Below are positions 43,000-54,060 of a stretch of 64,000 nucleotides of DNA, piece by piece. Source of the DNA: CBDBBY01 sp965205055. GTDB taxonomy: Bacteria > Pseudomonadota > Alphaproteobacteria > Rhodobacterales > Rhodobacteraceae. The stretch lies in NCBI GenBank assembly GCA_965205055.1, contig OZ242030.1, positions 2,232,001 to 2,296,000 of the forward strand. The letters are read 5' to 3'. The first letter of the stretch is position 1, and every line of letters begins with the position of its first letter. The notes beneath the pieces were generated by a model, which saw nothing but the letters and a program-made list of their open reading frames with translations, did not search any database and was not told where the DNA came from. The translations under genes were made by a program, and so were the position numbers.

Positions 43000-43962
43000 C
43001 TAAGCCTGTCGTGAAGTCGACCTGCACCCGGCCGCCGAGGAGCGGCAAAGTCGCGCGGTTACTACCAAAGTAGGCATGGCACCGCAACAGCGTCGAGCGA
43101 CGCCCGGAAACCGCTGCTTGCAATATTTTTCAATGCTCCGGTTCATCGGGGGCGCGGCGTTTCCGCCGACCGCCGCTTTGTTCCCGGCAGCAGGCTGCAT
43201 CGCGACGCTCCGCCCGGCCGCGGGGCGCGGCTCCGGACTGGCGATTCCCTCCAGAGCCTTGAGCCTTCTCCGCACCGCTTCGCTCAATCCGGGCCTCATC
43301 GGCGCATATATTCTCTTCGTCGCCTCGATCAGGAGCGCGCCCGACGCAAACCCCATGCTCGAGCGGCTGCCGAATTGCTCCAGTCTCGGTCCGGCGCGCA
43401 GCCAGAACCGCCTTGAACTCGGAGGAGCGAAAAGCGCCGCACGCTGGCGTTCGGGGTCGAAGCGATGCTTTATGAGCTGGCTCTCGAGCTGTCCCGCGGA
43501 GTACGGCCGGCCGTAGCCGAACGGAGTCGCGTCGCGACGGGCCCAAAGTCCCGCCCGATTCGGGACGATGAACAACGCTCGGCCGCCGGGCGCAAGCACG
43601 CGCCAGCATTCATCCAGAAGCATCGAAGGGTTCTCGCTCGTTTCAAGCCCGTGCAGAAGGACGACCCGGTCGGCAAAGCCCGTCGGAATCGGCCACTGCG
43701 CCTCGGACGCAAGCACGGATGCGTTCGGTCCTTCCTCCGGCCAAGCGGCGACGCCCTGCTGCTCGGGCATAAGGTTGACGACTCTCGCGCACTGGGAGGC
43801 CAGCGAATCGAACACGGGAACCGCAAAACCGAAGCCGACCAGCGAGCGTCCTCTCAAATCCTGCCAGAGCGCCGACGCCTGATCCGAAAGCGCATTGGCC
43901 GCGTATCGTCCCAGCTGCGTCTGGAAATAGAAGTTTTTCAACTTCACCACGTCGAGATGCAT
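43000..43962 (-). CDS. SAM-dependent methyltransferase (class I)
   Basis: A 320-residue protein beginning MHLDVVKLKNFYFQTQLGRY. The nucleotide-binding half shows LRGRSLVGFGFAVPVFDSLA where the glycine-rich motif I is expected, then ADRVVLLHGLETSENPSMLL and CWRVLAPGGRALFIVPNRAG, the usual acidic/post-motif elements of class I methyltransferases. The C-terminal 90 residues are basic and proline-rich, possibly disordered. Its divergent placement next to gloB is a common alphaproteobacterial arrangement. The substrate is unknown. Confidence 0.8.
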   Translation of the reverse strand: MHLDVVKLKNFYFQTQLGRYAANALSDQASALWQDLRGRSLVGFGFAVPVFDSLASQCARVVNLMPEQQGVAAWPEEGPNASVLASEAQWPIPTGFADRVVLLHGLETSENPSMLLDECWRVLAPGGRALFIVPNRAGLWARRDATPFGYGRPYSAGQLESQLIKHRFDPERQRAALFAPPSSRRFWLRAGPRLEQFGSRSSMGFASGALLIEATKRIYAPMRPGLSEAVRRRLKALEGIASPEPRPAAGRSVAMQPAAGNKAAVGGNAAPPMNRSIEKYCKQRFPGVARRCCGAMPTLVVTARLCRSSAAGCRSTSRQA

Positions 43963-44031
43963 TGCATCGAAGCCCGCAATTGTCGAATATCCGGTGCAGT
44001 GCCGAGACCATGCAATGCGAGGACCCGAAAC

Positions 44032-44793
44032 ATGCCGCTTGAAATCATAACCGTGCCGTGCCTTTCCGACAATTACGCTTTTCTCATTCGATCCGCCGAA
44101 TCCGGGGAAACCGCCCTGGTGGACGCGCCGGAGGCGGCGCCGATTCTGGCCGCGCTCGCCGAACGGGGGTGGGGCCTGGATTGGATTTTGCTCACGCATC
44201 ATCATGCCGACCATATCGACGGCGTGGAGGAGCTGCGCAAGAAGTACTGCGCGAAGGTCGTCGGAAACGCAGCGGATGCACGGCGTCTCCCTCAGCTTGA
44301 CGCATCCGTTTCCGAGGGCGATTCGCTGACTGTGTGCGGCGAACGATTCCGGATACTCGACGTTTCGGGCCATACGATCGGCCATATCGCATTCGTCGCC
44401 CGAGGCCATGCGTTCACCGCCGACAGCCTCATGGCCCTGGGCTGCGGGCGCGTTTTCGAAGGCACTCACGAGATGATGTGGAACAGCCTGAAGAAACTGG
44501 CTTCCCTGGATCCGGACACGATCATCTATTCAGGCCATGAATACACCGAGTCGAACGCGAAATTCGCGCTTTCCGTCGAGCCTGAAAACGAGGCGCTCAT
44601 CGCGAGGGCCGAAGAGATCAGGACGCTGAGGAAGTCCGGAAAGCCGACGGTGCCGTCGAAGCTCGCCGACGAGCTTCGGACGAACCCGTTCCTTAGAGCG
44701 GGCCTTCCGGAAACAAAGTTGTTGATAAATATGCCGGACGCCTCGGACGCGGAAGCCTTTGCTGCAATAAGAATGCGAAAAGACAACTTTTGA
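44032..44793 (+). CDS. gloB: Hydroxyacylglutathione hydrolase (glyoxalase II)
   Basis: Binuclear zinc hydrolase that converts S-D-lactoylglutathione to D-lactate and glutathione. The 253-residue product has the metallo-beta-lactamase motif LTHHHADHIDGVEELRKKY (about 57-75), then DVSGHTIGHIAFVA, DSLMALGCGRVFEGTHEMMW and IYSGHEYTESNAKFALSVEP, in which the remaining metal ligands and glutathione-binding residues lie. The C-terminal segment PSKLADELRTNPFLR is typical. The ATG at 44032 is the first Met of the domain. It is divergent from the methyltransferase gene and precedes clpA by 123 bp. Confidence 0.94.
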   Translation: MPLEIITVPCLSDNYAFLIRSAESGETALVDAPEAAPILAALAERGWGLDWILLTHHHADHIDGVEELRKKYCAKVVGNAADARRLPQLDASVSEGDSLTVCGERFRILDVSGHTIGHIAFVARGHAFTADSLMALGCGRVFEGTHEMMWNSLKKLASLDPDTIIYSGHEYTESNAKFALSVEPENEALIARAEEIRTLRKSGKPTVPSKLADELRTNPFLRAGLPETKLLINMPDASDAEAFAAIRMRKDNF

Positions 44794-44916
44794 TTATCGC
44801 ACAAAACACGGCCGCTTTCGACTTGACCAATTGCCGCCGGACAATGAACTATGGCCTTGCGTGCAAACCAGGCGTGAGTATCACGCCGTGACCAAGACAA
44901 CCGGAGCGATACCCAA

Positions 44917-47253
<2,337 letters not shown>

Positions 47254-47503
47254 CGCCCGGACGTCCGTCGAACTCGAATTCGCAGCCGACAGGCATCGTT
47301 GCCATCGCGCGGCAGCTCCGTAGAGGATTGCCCTGAATCTGTTCGGATTGGACCTGGAAAGTCGTTCGTTTTTGAATATTTCATTGGCGCTCAACACCTT
47401 GCCGTCGCGCGGTCGAGACCGGGATGACGGCCGCGCGATGCGCGTGGCAGCATGAGTTCATGCGCGACCCGGCCAAGCGGCGATCAACGGCGGCGGCCGC
47501 GTT

Positions 47504-49822
47504 TCAGTTCTCCAGATGCGCGCCGGCCGTCGTACTGAGCAAACTCTTGAGTCGGGACACCCTGCGGTCCTTGGGCAATTCCCTTACGGCGATCGCGACC
47601 GCCTTCGGTTGGCCGACGAGAACGACAAGCCGCCGTCCTCGGGTCAATCCGGTATAGAGCAGGTTCCTCTTCAGCATTGGAAAATGCTCGGTCAGCACCG
47701 GCATCACGACCGCCGGAAACTCCGATCCCTGGCTCTTGTGGATCGTCGCGGCGTAGGCGGGCACGATCGAGTCAAGCTCTCCGAATACGTATTGCACGTC
47801 CATCCCGTCGAAATTCGCAGTCATGATCCCTTCAGCCGGGTCCACGGCCTTGATGTAGCCGACGTCGCCATTGAAGACCGACTTGTCGTAATCGTTGCTG
47901 ATCTGCATGATTTTGTCGCCGGAGGCGAAATTCCACCCGAACCTCTCGATCGCGCCGGACCGCTCGGGATTGAGCGCCAACTGCAATTCGGCATTGAGCG
48001 AGCGCACGCCCGCCCGTCCGCGGTTCATCGGGCAGAGAACTTGAATGTCCTGAATCGGGTCAAGCCCGAACTTCGCGGGAATCCTTTTTTGCACGAGCGT
48101 TGTGATCATGGAACTCGCGGTTTCAGAGTCTTCGGCCGGGACGAAATAAAAGTCGCTGTCCGATTCAGGCTTTCGCAGCTCGGGCATTTGGCCTGAATTG
48201 ACCCGGTGGGCATTCACGATGATGCGGCTTCGCGCGGCCTGACGGAACACCTTGTCCAGACGAACGACCGGAACCGCATCTGATTCTATGATATCGGCAA
48301 GAACGCGTCCCGGACCGACCGAGGGAAGCTGGTCAATATCGCCGACCAGCAGAACGGCTGCCTTTTTCGGAATCGCGGCAAAGAGCGCGTGCATCAAGGG
48401 GACGTCGACCATCGAGGTTTCATCCACGATCACCAGTTCGCACTCAAGCGGCTTGCTTTCGTTGAACCTGAATCGCCCGTTTCTCGGATCGATGGCCAGA
48501 AGTCGGTGGATCGTCACGGCGGACCTGCCCGTGGCCTCGCTCAGTTTCTTGGCCGCCCGCCCGGTCGGCGCGCAAAGCAGGATTTGCGTTCCGAGCGCGG
48601 TCAATATTTTCAGGACGGAATTCAAGATCGTGGTCTTGCCGACGCCCGGCCCGCCGGTGATCACCAACAGCTTCGATTCTATCGCGAGCCTTACTGCCTC
48701 CGCCTGGCTCTCGGAGAACTCGATGCCGGCCTTCGTTTCAGCCCACGGCAGCGCTTTGAGATAGTCAATTTTCCGCCAAGGAGGCGCACCGCTGTTAAGC
48801 AGCCGAATTTTATCCGCCAACGCCTGCTCGATACGGTGCGACCACGCGGTGAATACGCAGGATAGGCCCGAAATCTCCTCTGCAACCAAGTCGTGCGATC
48901 GGAACTCCTTTTGCAATGCGGCTTCAACAAGTTCCGGAGTGACGACGGGCCGCTGGTCCGGCGAATCCTCGGACTGCGGAACGCTTCCCGGGGGCGCGAT
49001 CTCGAGTGTTCTGAGCGCTTCCGATTGCAGAAGATCGCGCGGCAGGCCGAGATTTCCGTCATCCATCGCCTTCGTCAGCACATAGTTCAATCCGGCTCTT
49101 ATGCGAACCTCGCTGTCGGGCTGAATTCCGAGCCGTCCTGCAATCTCGTCAGCGGTGCGGAATCCTATGCCCCAGATATCTTTCGAGAGCCGGTAGGGGT
49201 TTTCGGAGATCGTTTCCACGGCGCGGTCGCCGTAGGTTTTGTAAATTCGCACCGCCCTTGCCGTGCTGACGCCGTGGCTGTGGAGAAAAACCATGATTTC
49301 GCGAACGTGCTTTTGTTCATTCCATGCTTCGGTGATGGAATTCGCGCGAATGGGGCCGACGCCGGTCACCTCTCGGAGCCGTTCGGGCTCATTCTGGATG
49401 ACTTCGAAAACGTCTGTTCCGAACTCATCGACAAGCTTGCTGGCGAAATGCTTGCCGACGCCCCTAATCATTCCGGACCCGAGATATGATCGGATGCCCG
49501 ATTCGGAGGTCGGAGCGACGGAATTCAGGAAGCGCGCCTTGAATTGGGGGCCGTATTTGACGTCATTCACCCAGCCGCCGGTAGCAGTGACCCATTCGCC
49601 GGCGGAGATTGAACCTGAATGCCCGACGACCGTCACGAGGTCTCTTATCCCTCTCGCCTTGACCCGGATAACGCAGTAGCCGGATGCTTCGCTGTGGAAT
49701 GTGACGCGCTCCACAGATCCCGAAATTGTTTCCGAGCCTTCCCCGTGATTCACAGCGCGACTCGAGCCGGTCGCTGCGCGAGGTTGCCGCCGTTTGGCGA
49801 TATGAGGGGCGTCCGTGCTCAT
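47504..49822 (-). CDS. RecD2-like SF1 DNA helicase
   Basis: A 772-residue 5'-3' helicase of the RecD2 type. The N-domain has an OB-like start (ISGSVERVTFHSEASGYCVI) and helix-hairpin-helix segments such as LGSGMIRGVGKHFASKLVDE and LREVTGVGPIRANSI. Walker A is ITGGPGVGKTTILNS (about 395-410), Walker B is ECELVIVDETSMVDVPL, and the C-terminal UvrD-like domain carries YAATIHKSQGSEFPAVVMPV and LLYTGLTRGRRLVVLVG. RecD2 helicases act in DNA repair and stress tolerance where studied. It starts 6 bp after the stop of the OmpA-like gene on the same strand, so it is probably co-transcribed with it. Gene symbol recD2 is plausible but not assigned. Confidence 0.92.
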   Translation of the reverse strand: MSTDAPHIAKRRQPRAATGSSRAVNHGEGSETISGSVERVTFHSEASGYCVIRVKARGIRDLVTVVGHSGSISAGEWVTATGGWVNDVKYGPQFKARFLNSVAPTSESGIRSYLGSGMIRGVGKHFASKLVDEFGTDVFEVIQNEPERLREVTGVGPIRANSITEAWNEQKHVREIMVFLHSHGVSTARAVRIYKTYGDRAVETISENPYRLSKDIWGIGFRTADEIAGRLGIQPDSEVRIRAGLNYVLTKAMDDGNLGLPRDLLQSEALRTLEIAPPGSVPQSEDSPDQRPVVTPELVEAALQKEFRSHDLVAEEISGLSCVFTAWSHRIEQALADKIRLLNSGAPPWRKIDYLKALPWAETKAGIEFSESQAEAVRLAIESKLLVITGGPGVGKTTILNSVLKILTALGTQILLCAPTGRAAKKLSEATGRSAVTIHRLLAIDPRNGRFRFNESKPLECELVIVDETSMVDVPLMHALFAAIPKKAAVLLVGDIDQLPSVGPGRVLADIIESDAVPVVRLDKVFRQAARSRIIVNAHRVNSGQMPELRKPESDSDFYFVPAEDSETASSMITTLVQKRIPAKFGLDPIQDIQVLCPMNRGRAGVRSLNAELQLALNPERSGAIERFGWNFASGDKIMQISNDYDKSVFNGDVGYIKAVDPAEGIMTANFDGMDVQYVFGELDSIVPAYAATIHKSQGSEFPAVVMPVLTEHFPMLKRNLLYTGLTRGRRLVVLVGQPKAVAIAVRELPKDRRVSRLKSLLSTTAGAHLEN

Positions 49823-49828
49823 CGTGGA

Positions 49829-52672
49829 TCACGGCCCCGTAAGCTTCAATTCGATTCTGCGATTCCTTGATTTGGCCTCTTCCGAGTCTTCGGACGCGAT
49901 CGGTCGGTGCTCGCCGAATCCCGTCGCGGCGAGCCGTTGCGGCTCAAAGTCGAATTCGTCGATCAGATACCGAACGACGGACAACGAACGGCCTTGACTC
50001 AGCTCCCAATTGTCCTTGAAGAGCCCTCCGTCCCGAATCGGGTCGACGTCGGTATGCCCGTCCACTCGAAGAATCCAATCGATGTCCTGCGGGAAATCTT
50101 CGGCTATTTCCGTCAACAACCCGGCGACGTTGCCGATTTCCGCCTTTCCTTTTTCGGAAAGCGTGGCGTCGTTCGATTCGAACAGCACCTCCGACGAAAA
50201 TACGAACCGGTCGCCTTCAATCCTGACTCCGTCCCGCCCTTCAATCTTGTCTCTCAGTCCGCTCAAGAAAGCCGATTGGAATCGCTCCAATTGCCGAGCT
50301 TCTTTCTCCAGCAGTTCATTTCGCTCCTCTTCGGCCTTAAGTCGGCGAGCGCCCTCTGCAGCTGCCCGCGCCAGCGCGCTGTTCAGCTTGTTTCCGAACG
50401 ATCTGATCTCGACCAGAGCATTCTCCTCTTTGGAAATTGCCAAATCCAAGCTTGCTTGCAACGCTCTGATCTGCTCGTTGAGCTCAGCCGCTTGCATGTT
50501 CAGTTCCATAATGAACCTGCTGGCGTCAGCGTCCCTTTCCGCCTCGGCTGCCGCCAATCGGTCGGCCAGAGCGTTTCTTTCGGCTTCCAGCCGCGCGACG
50601 GCTTCGAGATTTGTGTCAGCGAGACTTTCCGCTTCGGAGATTTTCAAAAGCGCGGCGGCAAGCGCGATGTCGAGGTTGTCGCGCACTTCGCCAAGCCGAA
50701 CGATTTCAGATTTCGCGTCTTGAACTTCCGTCTTCAGTGCCTTGTTCGCTTCCAGCATCGAGGCCAAAGCGAGTTCTCCAGCCGAAACCTTCTTTCGCTC
50801 CTCGTCAAGCTCGGCCTCCAGCCGCGCGGCGGCTTCGAGATTCGAGTCGGCGAGACTTTCCGCTTCTTCCGCGCGAGTCGCCACTTCGGAAATTTTCAGA
50901 AGCGCGGCGGCAAGCGCGATGTCGAGGTTGTCGCGCACTTCGCCAAGCCGAACGATTTCAGATTTCGCGTCTTGAACTTCCGTCTTCAGTGCCTTGTTCG
51001 CTTCCAGCATCGAGGCCAAAGCGAGTTCTCCAGCCGAAACCTTCTTTCGCTCCTCGTCAAGCTCGGCCTCCAGCCGCGCGGCGGCTTCGAGATTCGAGTC
51101 GGCGAGACTTTCCGCTTCTTCCGCGCGAGTCGCCACTTCGGAAATTTTCAAAAGCGCGGCGGCAAGCTCAATGTCGAGGTTGTCGCGCACTTCGCCAAGC
51201 CGAACGATTTCAGATTTCGCGTCTTGAACTTCCGTCTTCAGTTCCTTGTTCGCTTCCAGCATCGCGGCCAAAGCGAGTTCTCCAGCCGAAACCTTCCTTC
51301 GCTCTTCGTCAAGCTCGGCCTCCAGCGTCGCAAGGGCGATTTGCAAACTGTTCCTTTCGATTGTCAAACTCTGCACAATTCGATCGCGTTCATCGGACAC
51401 TTGCCTTTCCATGTCGAGCACTTCGGCCAGCGCCGACAGCTCTTCCGTCAATTCCTCGACTCGACCATCGCTATCTCCGAGCTTCGCGCTCAGCGCTTCA
51501 ATCTCCAGCGATTTTTGCTCGAGGTCCTGCTGAACCCCTTCCCTGTCATTCCGAACTTGCAACAGCGCTGTTTCAAGACCCGAGATCCGTTCATTCAACG
51601 CGGAAAGCGCCAGGGTGAGCCGATTGATCTCGGCGTCTCGCGATACGACCTCGGATCCCAGCGCCGCGATGGAGTCGGCTCTTTCCGACAAGGAGCTTTC
51701 CAGCTCGAAAACTGTCTCGTTCAGTCGATCCAGCTCATTGTCTTTAGACAGCAGCGCTTGTTGTTGAGTCGCAGCCCGTTCTTGTGCGCCCGAGAGCCGC
51801 AACTCCAGATCGGCGGCGCGGGCGTTCAAGTTTGAGATAACGTCATCGCGGGATGACAAGTTTGCGGCAAGGGATGCGATCATGCTGTCGCGAGACGCCA
51901 CCTGATTTTCAAGCGCATTCACCCGCTCCGTCAAGGAACTGATCGAGGAGTCGCGATCGGCAACTCCGGTTTCCAACTCGGCGATCGTTGCATCGCGGGC
52001 GACGATGCGGTCCCGAAGATTCGAGACTGTATTGTCTCGAAGCACGATATCCCCTGTTAGCGCTACGATCTGCGCGGCATTGTCCGAAAGCTGCTCTTCC
52101 AGTCCGGCGATTTCTGCGTCTTTGCCCTCTATCCATCTGTTCAGCTCGCCGATCTCGCTGTCCCGTTCCTCGACCTGCGCGTTCAACTCCGCGATGCGCA
52201 GTTCATTCGATTCAATTCGATCCTGAAGAGCGGCGATATCCGTTTCCCGGCCGGCAACCTCCAGATTCAGCTCCTGTATTGTTTCGTCCAGCGCTGCCAC
52301 CTGCCGCCCCAAAGCATCGATCTTCAATTCGTCCGATGCAATTCTCGCCGACAGCATTTCCAGTTCGCTATTCCTATCGCCGAGCTGCAAGTCCAATTCG
52401 GCGATTCTGTCGTCTCTCGCAACAACTTGCGAGCCAAGCGAAGCAATCTTTTCTCTGTTCATGCTCAGCGCTTCGTTCAGATTCGTCACGACCGCATTCC
52501 TGCTCGACAACTCGCTTTCCTGAGCGGCAATGGTTTCGCTGAGGACGAATTGAATGATCATGAAAATCGTCAAGACGAACATGAACACAAGCAGCAGCGC
52601 CGCCTTCGCGTCCACAAATCCGGTCCAGATGCTCGTCGTGACTCGACGGCCAGACCTGCCAAAACGTGTCAT
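49829..52672 (-). CDS. MotB/OmpA-like protein with very long coiled coil
   Basis: A 947-residue protein. An N-terminal membrane helix (about 25-50, ALLLVFMFVLTIFMIIQFVL) is preceded by Asp21 in FVDAKAA, the position of the channel aspartate in MotB/ExbD-like proteins. About 700 residues of coiled coil follow, with 21-residue periodicity and three near-identical 84-residue repeats (about 440-700). The C-terminal OmpA/peptidoglycan-binding domain has EVLFESNDATLSEKGKAEIG, VDGHTDVDPIRDGG and LAATGFGEHRPIASEDSEEA KSRNRRIE. The gene follows the MotA/TolQ-like gene by 15 bp and precedes recD2. Pairs like this are common in alphaproteobacteria, with unknown function; a force-generating or envelope-sensing complex is inferred. 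Confidence 0.88.
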   Translation of the reverse strand: MTRFGRSGRRVTTSIWTGFVDAKAALLLVFMFVLTIFMIIQFVLSETIAAQESELSSRNAVVTNLNEALSMNREKIASLGSQVVARDDRIAELDLQLGDRNSELEMLSARIASDELKIDALGRQVAALDETIQELNLEVAGRETDIAALQDRIESNELRIAELNAQVEERDSEIGELNRWIEGKDAEIAGLEEQLSDNAAQIVALTGDIVLRDNTVSNLRDRIVARDATIAELETGVADRDSSISSLTERVNALENQVASRDSMIASLAANLSSRDDVISNLNARAADLELRLSGAQERAATQQQALLSKDNELDRLNETVFELESSLSERADSIAALGSEVVSRDAEINRLTLALSALNERISGLETALLQVRNDREGVQQDLEQKSLEIEALSAKLGDSDGRVEELTEELSALAEVLDMERQVSDERDRIVQSLTIERNSLQIALATLEAELDEERRKVSAGELALAAMLEANKELKTEVQDAKSEIVRLGEVRDNLDIELAAALLKISEVATRAEEAESLADSNLEAAARLEAELDEERKKVSAGELALASMLEANKALKTEVQDAKSEIVRLGEVRDNLDIALAAALLKISEVATRAEEAESLADSNLEAAARLEAELDEERKKVSAGELALASMLEANKALKTEVQDAKSEIVRLGEVRDNLDIALAAALLKISEAESLADTNLEAVARLEAERNALADRLAAAEAERDADASRFIMELNMQAAELNEQIRALQASLDLAISKEENALVEIRSFGNKLNSALARAAAEGARRLKAEEERNELLEKEARQLERFQSAFLSGLRDKIEGRDGVRIEGDRFVFSSEVLFESNDATLSEKGKAEIGNVAGLLTEIAEDFPQDIDWILRVDGHTDVDPIRDGGLFKDNWELSQGRSLSVVRYLIDEFDFEPQRLAATGFGEHRPIASEDSEEAKSRNRRIELKLTGP
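50585..51340. repeat. 252-bp tandem repeats in the coiled-coil gene
   Basis: Units of 252 bp begin around 50748, 51000 and 51252, for example at the shared TTCGCTTCCAGCATCG. The first two full units differ at only a few positions, and a partial unit lacking a short piece precedes them from about 50585. Each full unit codes for 84 residues (LEAELDEERKKVSAGELALA, then LEANKALKTEVQDAKSEIVR and so on), that is exactly 12 heptads, so any number of units keeps the coiled-coil register. Confidence 0.9.
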
Positions 52673-52687
52673 GCTGTTTCCCGCAAT

Positions 52688-53917
52688 TCAGGTGCGATCC
52701 ATTTCCAGCCGCTTGGCGGCGCCCGCAGGGCGACTGCCCGATTGTTCTCGAATCGTTTCCGCCAGCTTGTTGAATTCAGCGCTGATCTGCTGCTGAAGTT
52801 CGTTTCTCGCCAGCAAATTGTCTTCGTACGTTCGCAACAGCTGAATTTCTATCTGCTTGAGATGCATCCTTGATTCCGCATCGGTCAGGTCCACCGCCAA
52901 CTTCGAAAGCAAGCCCGCGGCCATCGCTTGCGCCTCTGCAAGCCGCGCGATCTGGCCTTCGGCCTTCTCCATCGCCTCGGCGCTGGACCGCTCTTCCGCA
53001 ATCCGCGCGTCCATTTTCTCGACTAGACCCTCAATCGAATTCGCGATCTCCTCCAAGCCTGCGGCAATTCGCGAATTCTCTTCCGATGAACGAATGAGCA
53101 ATTCGCGAAAGCCGGCGAACTCGGCCGCAAGGACGCTTGCGGACATGTCGGTCTCTTCGACGCGCCCGGATTGCGCATCCGGACCGACCAAGCCGACAGA
53201 AGTGTTTCTGGAGAGCCAGTCCTCCAATTCCCTATAGAAGCCATTCTGGCCGTGACCGGCGAAGAGATCGAGCAAGCCGACGACCAAGGACCCGGCCAAG
53301 CCCAGCAGCGAAGACGAAAACGCGGTCCCCATTCCGCCGAGCTGCTTCTCGAGACCGTCCATCAATCTGCTGAAGACGGCCACGCCGCCTTCACTTTCTT
53401 CGGGAGCGAGAGAGCGTATCGTTTCAACGACGGCGGGAACCGTTATCGCCAAGCCGTAGAATGTTCCCAGCAAGCCGAGGAAAATCAGCAAGTTGGACAG
53501 GTACCTCGAAATGTCGCGCGATTCATCCATCCGCGACACGACGGAATCCAGCATGGATCGCGAGGAGGTCGGCGAAATAAGCTGCCGAGCGCCGCCGTAT
53601 CGAAGCATTCCCGCAATCGGCGCAAGCAGCCTGGGCGGTTTCACCATATCGAAGTTCGGCCGGTCCTCGATGAATGCGTCAATCCAAATCACGGAAGTGA
53701 TGATCTGGGAGATTTGCCAAAAGCAGGCAAGAAGCCCGACCAGAAAGACTCCCGCAATCACGCCGTTCAGATACGGGTTGGCAAGAAAGAACGACTTGAT
53801 CTGACCGAATGCCAAAAATGAACCGATCGCGACAAAGCCGAGAATTACTAACATATATGTGATCTGACGAACAGGCTGCGTAAACCGAGCGGGCTCGTCG
53901 AACTTCGAGAAATTCAT
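52688..53917 (-). CDS. MotA/TolQ/ExbB-like channel protein with C-terminal coil
   Basis: A 409-residue membrane protein. It has two N-terminal helices (about 14-35, YMLVILGFVAIGSFLAFG, and 47-68), then a MotA/TolQ/ExbB channel domain (about 140-235) with NLLIFLGLLGTFYGLAITVP and MGTAFSSSLLGLAGSLVVGL, and a C-terminal helical tail of about 160 residues (EIANSIEGLVEKMDARIAEE). This topology resembles stator proteins such as ExbB or MotA and the Zorya protein ZorA. It starts at ATG 53915-53917, upstream of the OmpA-like gene, and is divergent from the stomatin gene. The coupled partner and energy source are inferred from the family. Confidence 0.86.
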   Translation of the reverse strand: MNFSKFDEPARFTQPVRQITYMLVILGFVAIGSFLAFGQIKSFFLANPYLNGVIAGVFLVGLLACFWQISQIITSVIWIDAFIEDRPNFDMVKPPRLLAPIAGMLRYGGARQLISPTSSRSMLDSVVSRMDESRDISRYLSNLLIFLGLLGTFYGLAITVPAVVETIRSLAPEESEGGVAVFSRLMDGLEKQLGGMGTAFSSSLLGLAGSLVVGLLDLFAGHGQNGFYRELEDWLSRNTSVGLVGPDAQSGRVEETDMSASVLAAEFAGFRELLIRSSEENSRIAAGLEEIANSIEGLVEKMDARIAEERSSAEAMEKAEGQIARLAEAQAMAAGLLSKLAVDLTDAESRMHLKQIEIQLLRTYEDNLLARNELQQQISAEFNKLAETIREQSGSRPAGAAKRLEMDRT

Positions 53918-54060
53918 GCGGTCAACTCCTGACGCCACCCTGTCCTGCGAGCATACTTTGCCAGCCAACGCCTAACAACGTTCACATTCAATTCCGCGAC
54001 CGGTAAATCTATGCCGACTCGTCAACCTGAAGCGGTCGGGAACAGAAAAGGAATTCGGTC

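Noticed and set aside
50585..51340. Regular repeats as a CRISPR array
   Set aside because: The units are 252 bp, contiguous and coding, without unique spacers. No cas genes occur in the window.
50611..51618. Plus-strand open frame with internal repeats opposite the coiled-coil gene
   Set aside because: Its repeats simply mirror the 252-bp repeats of the real minus-strand gene, which has a membrane anchor and OmpA domain. The antisense product is arginine/serine-rich without motifs.
47504..53917. Calling the MotA-like/OmpA-like/RecD2 series a Zorya system outright
   Set aside because: ZorC and ZorD or ZorE are not recognisable, the coil is on the wrong partner, and the channel pair is a usual alphaproteobacterial gene pair. 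Kept only as a finding.
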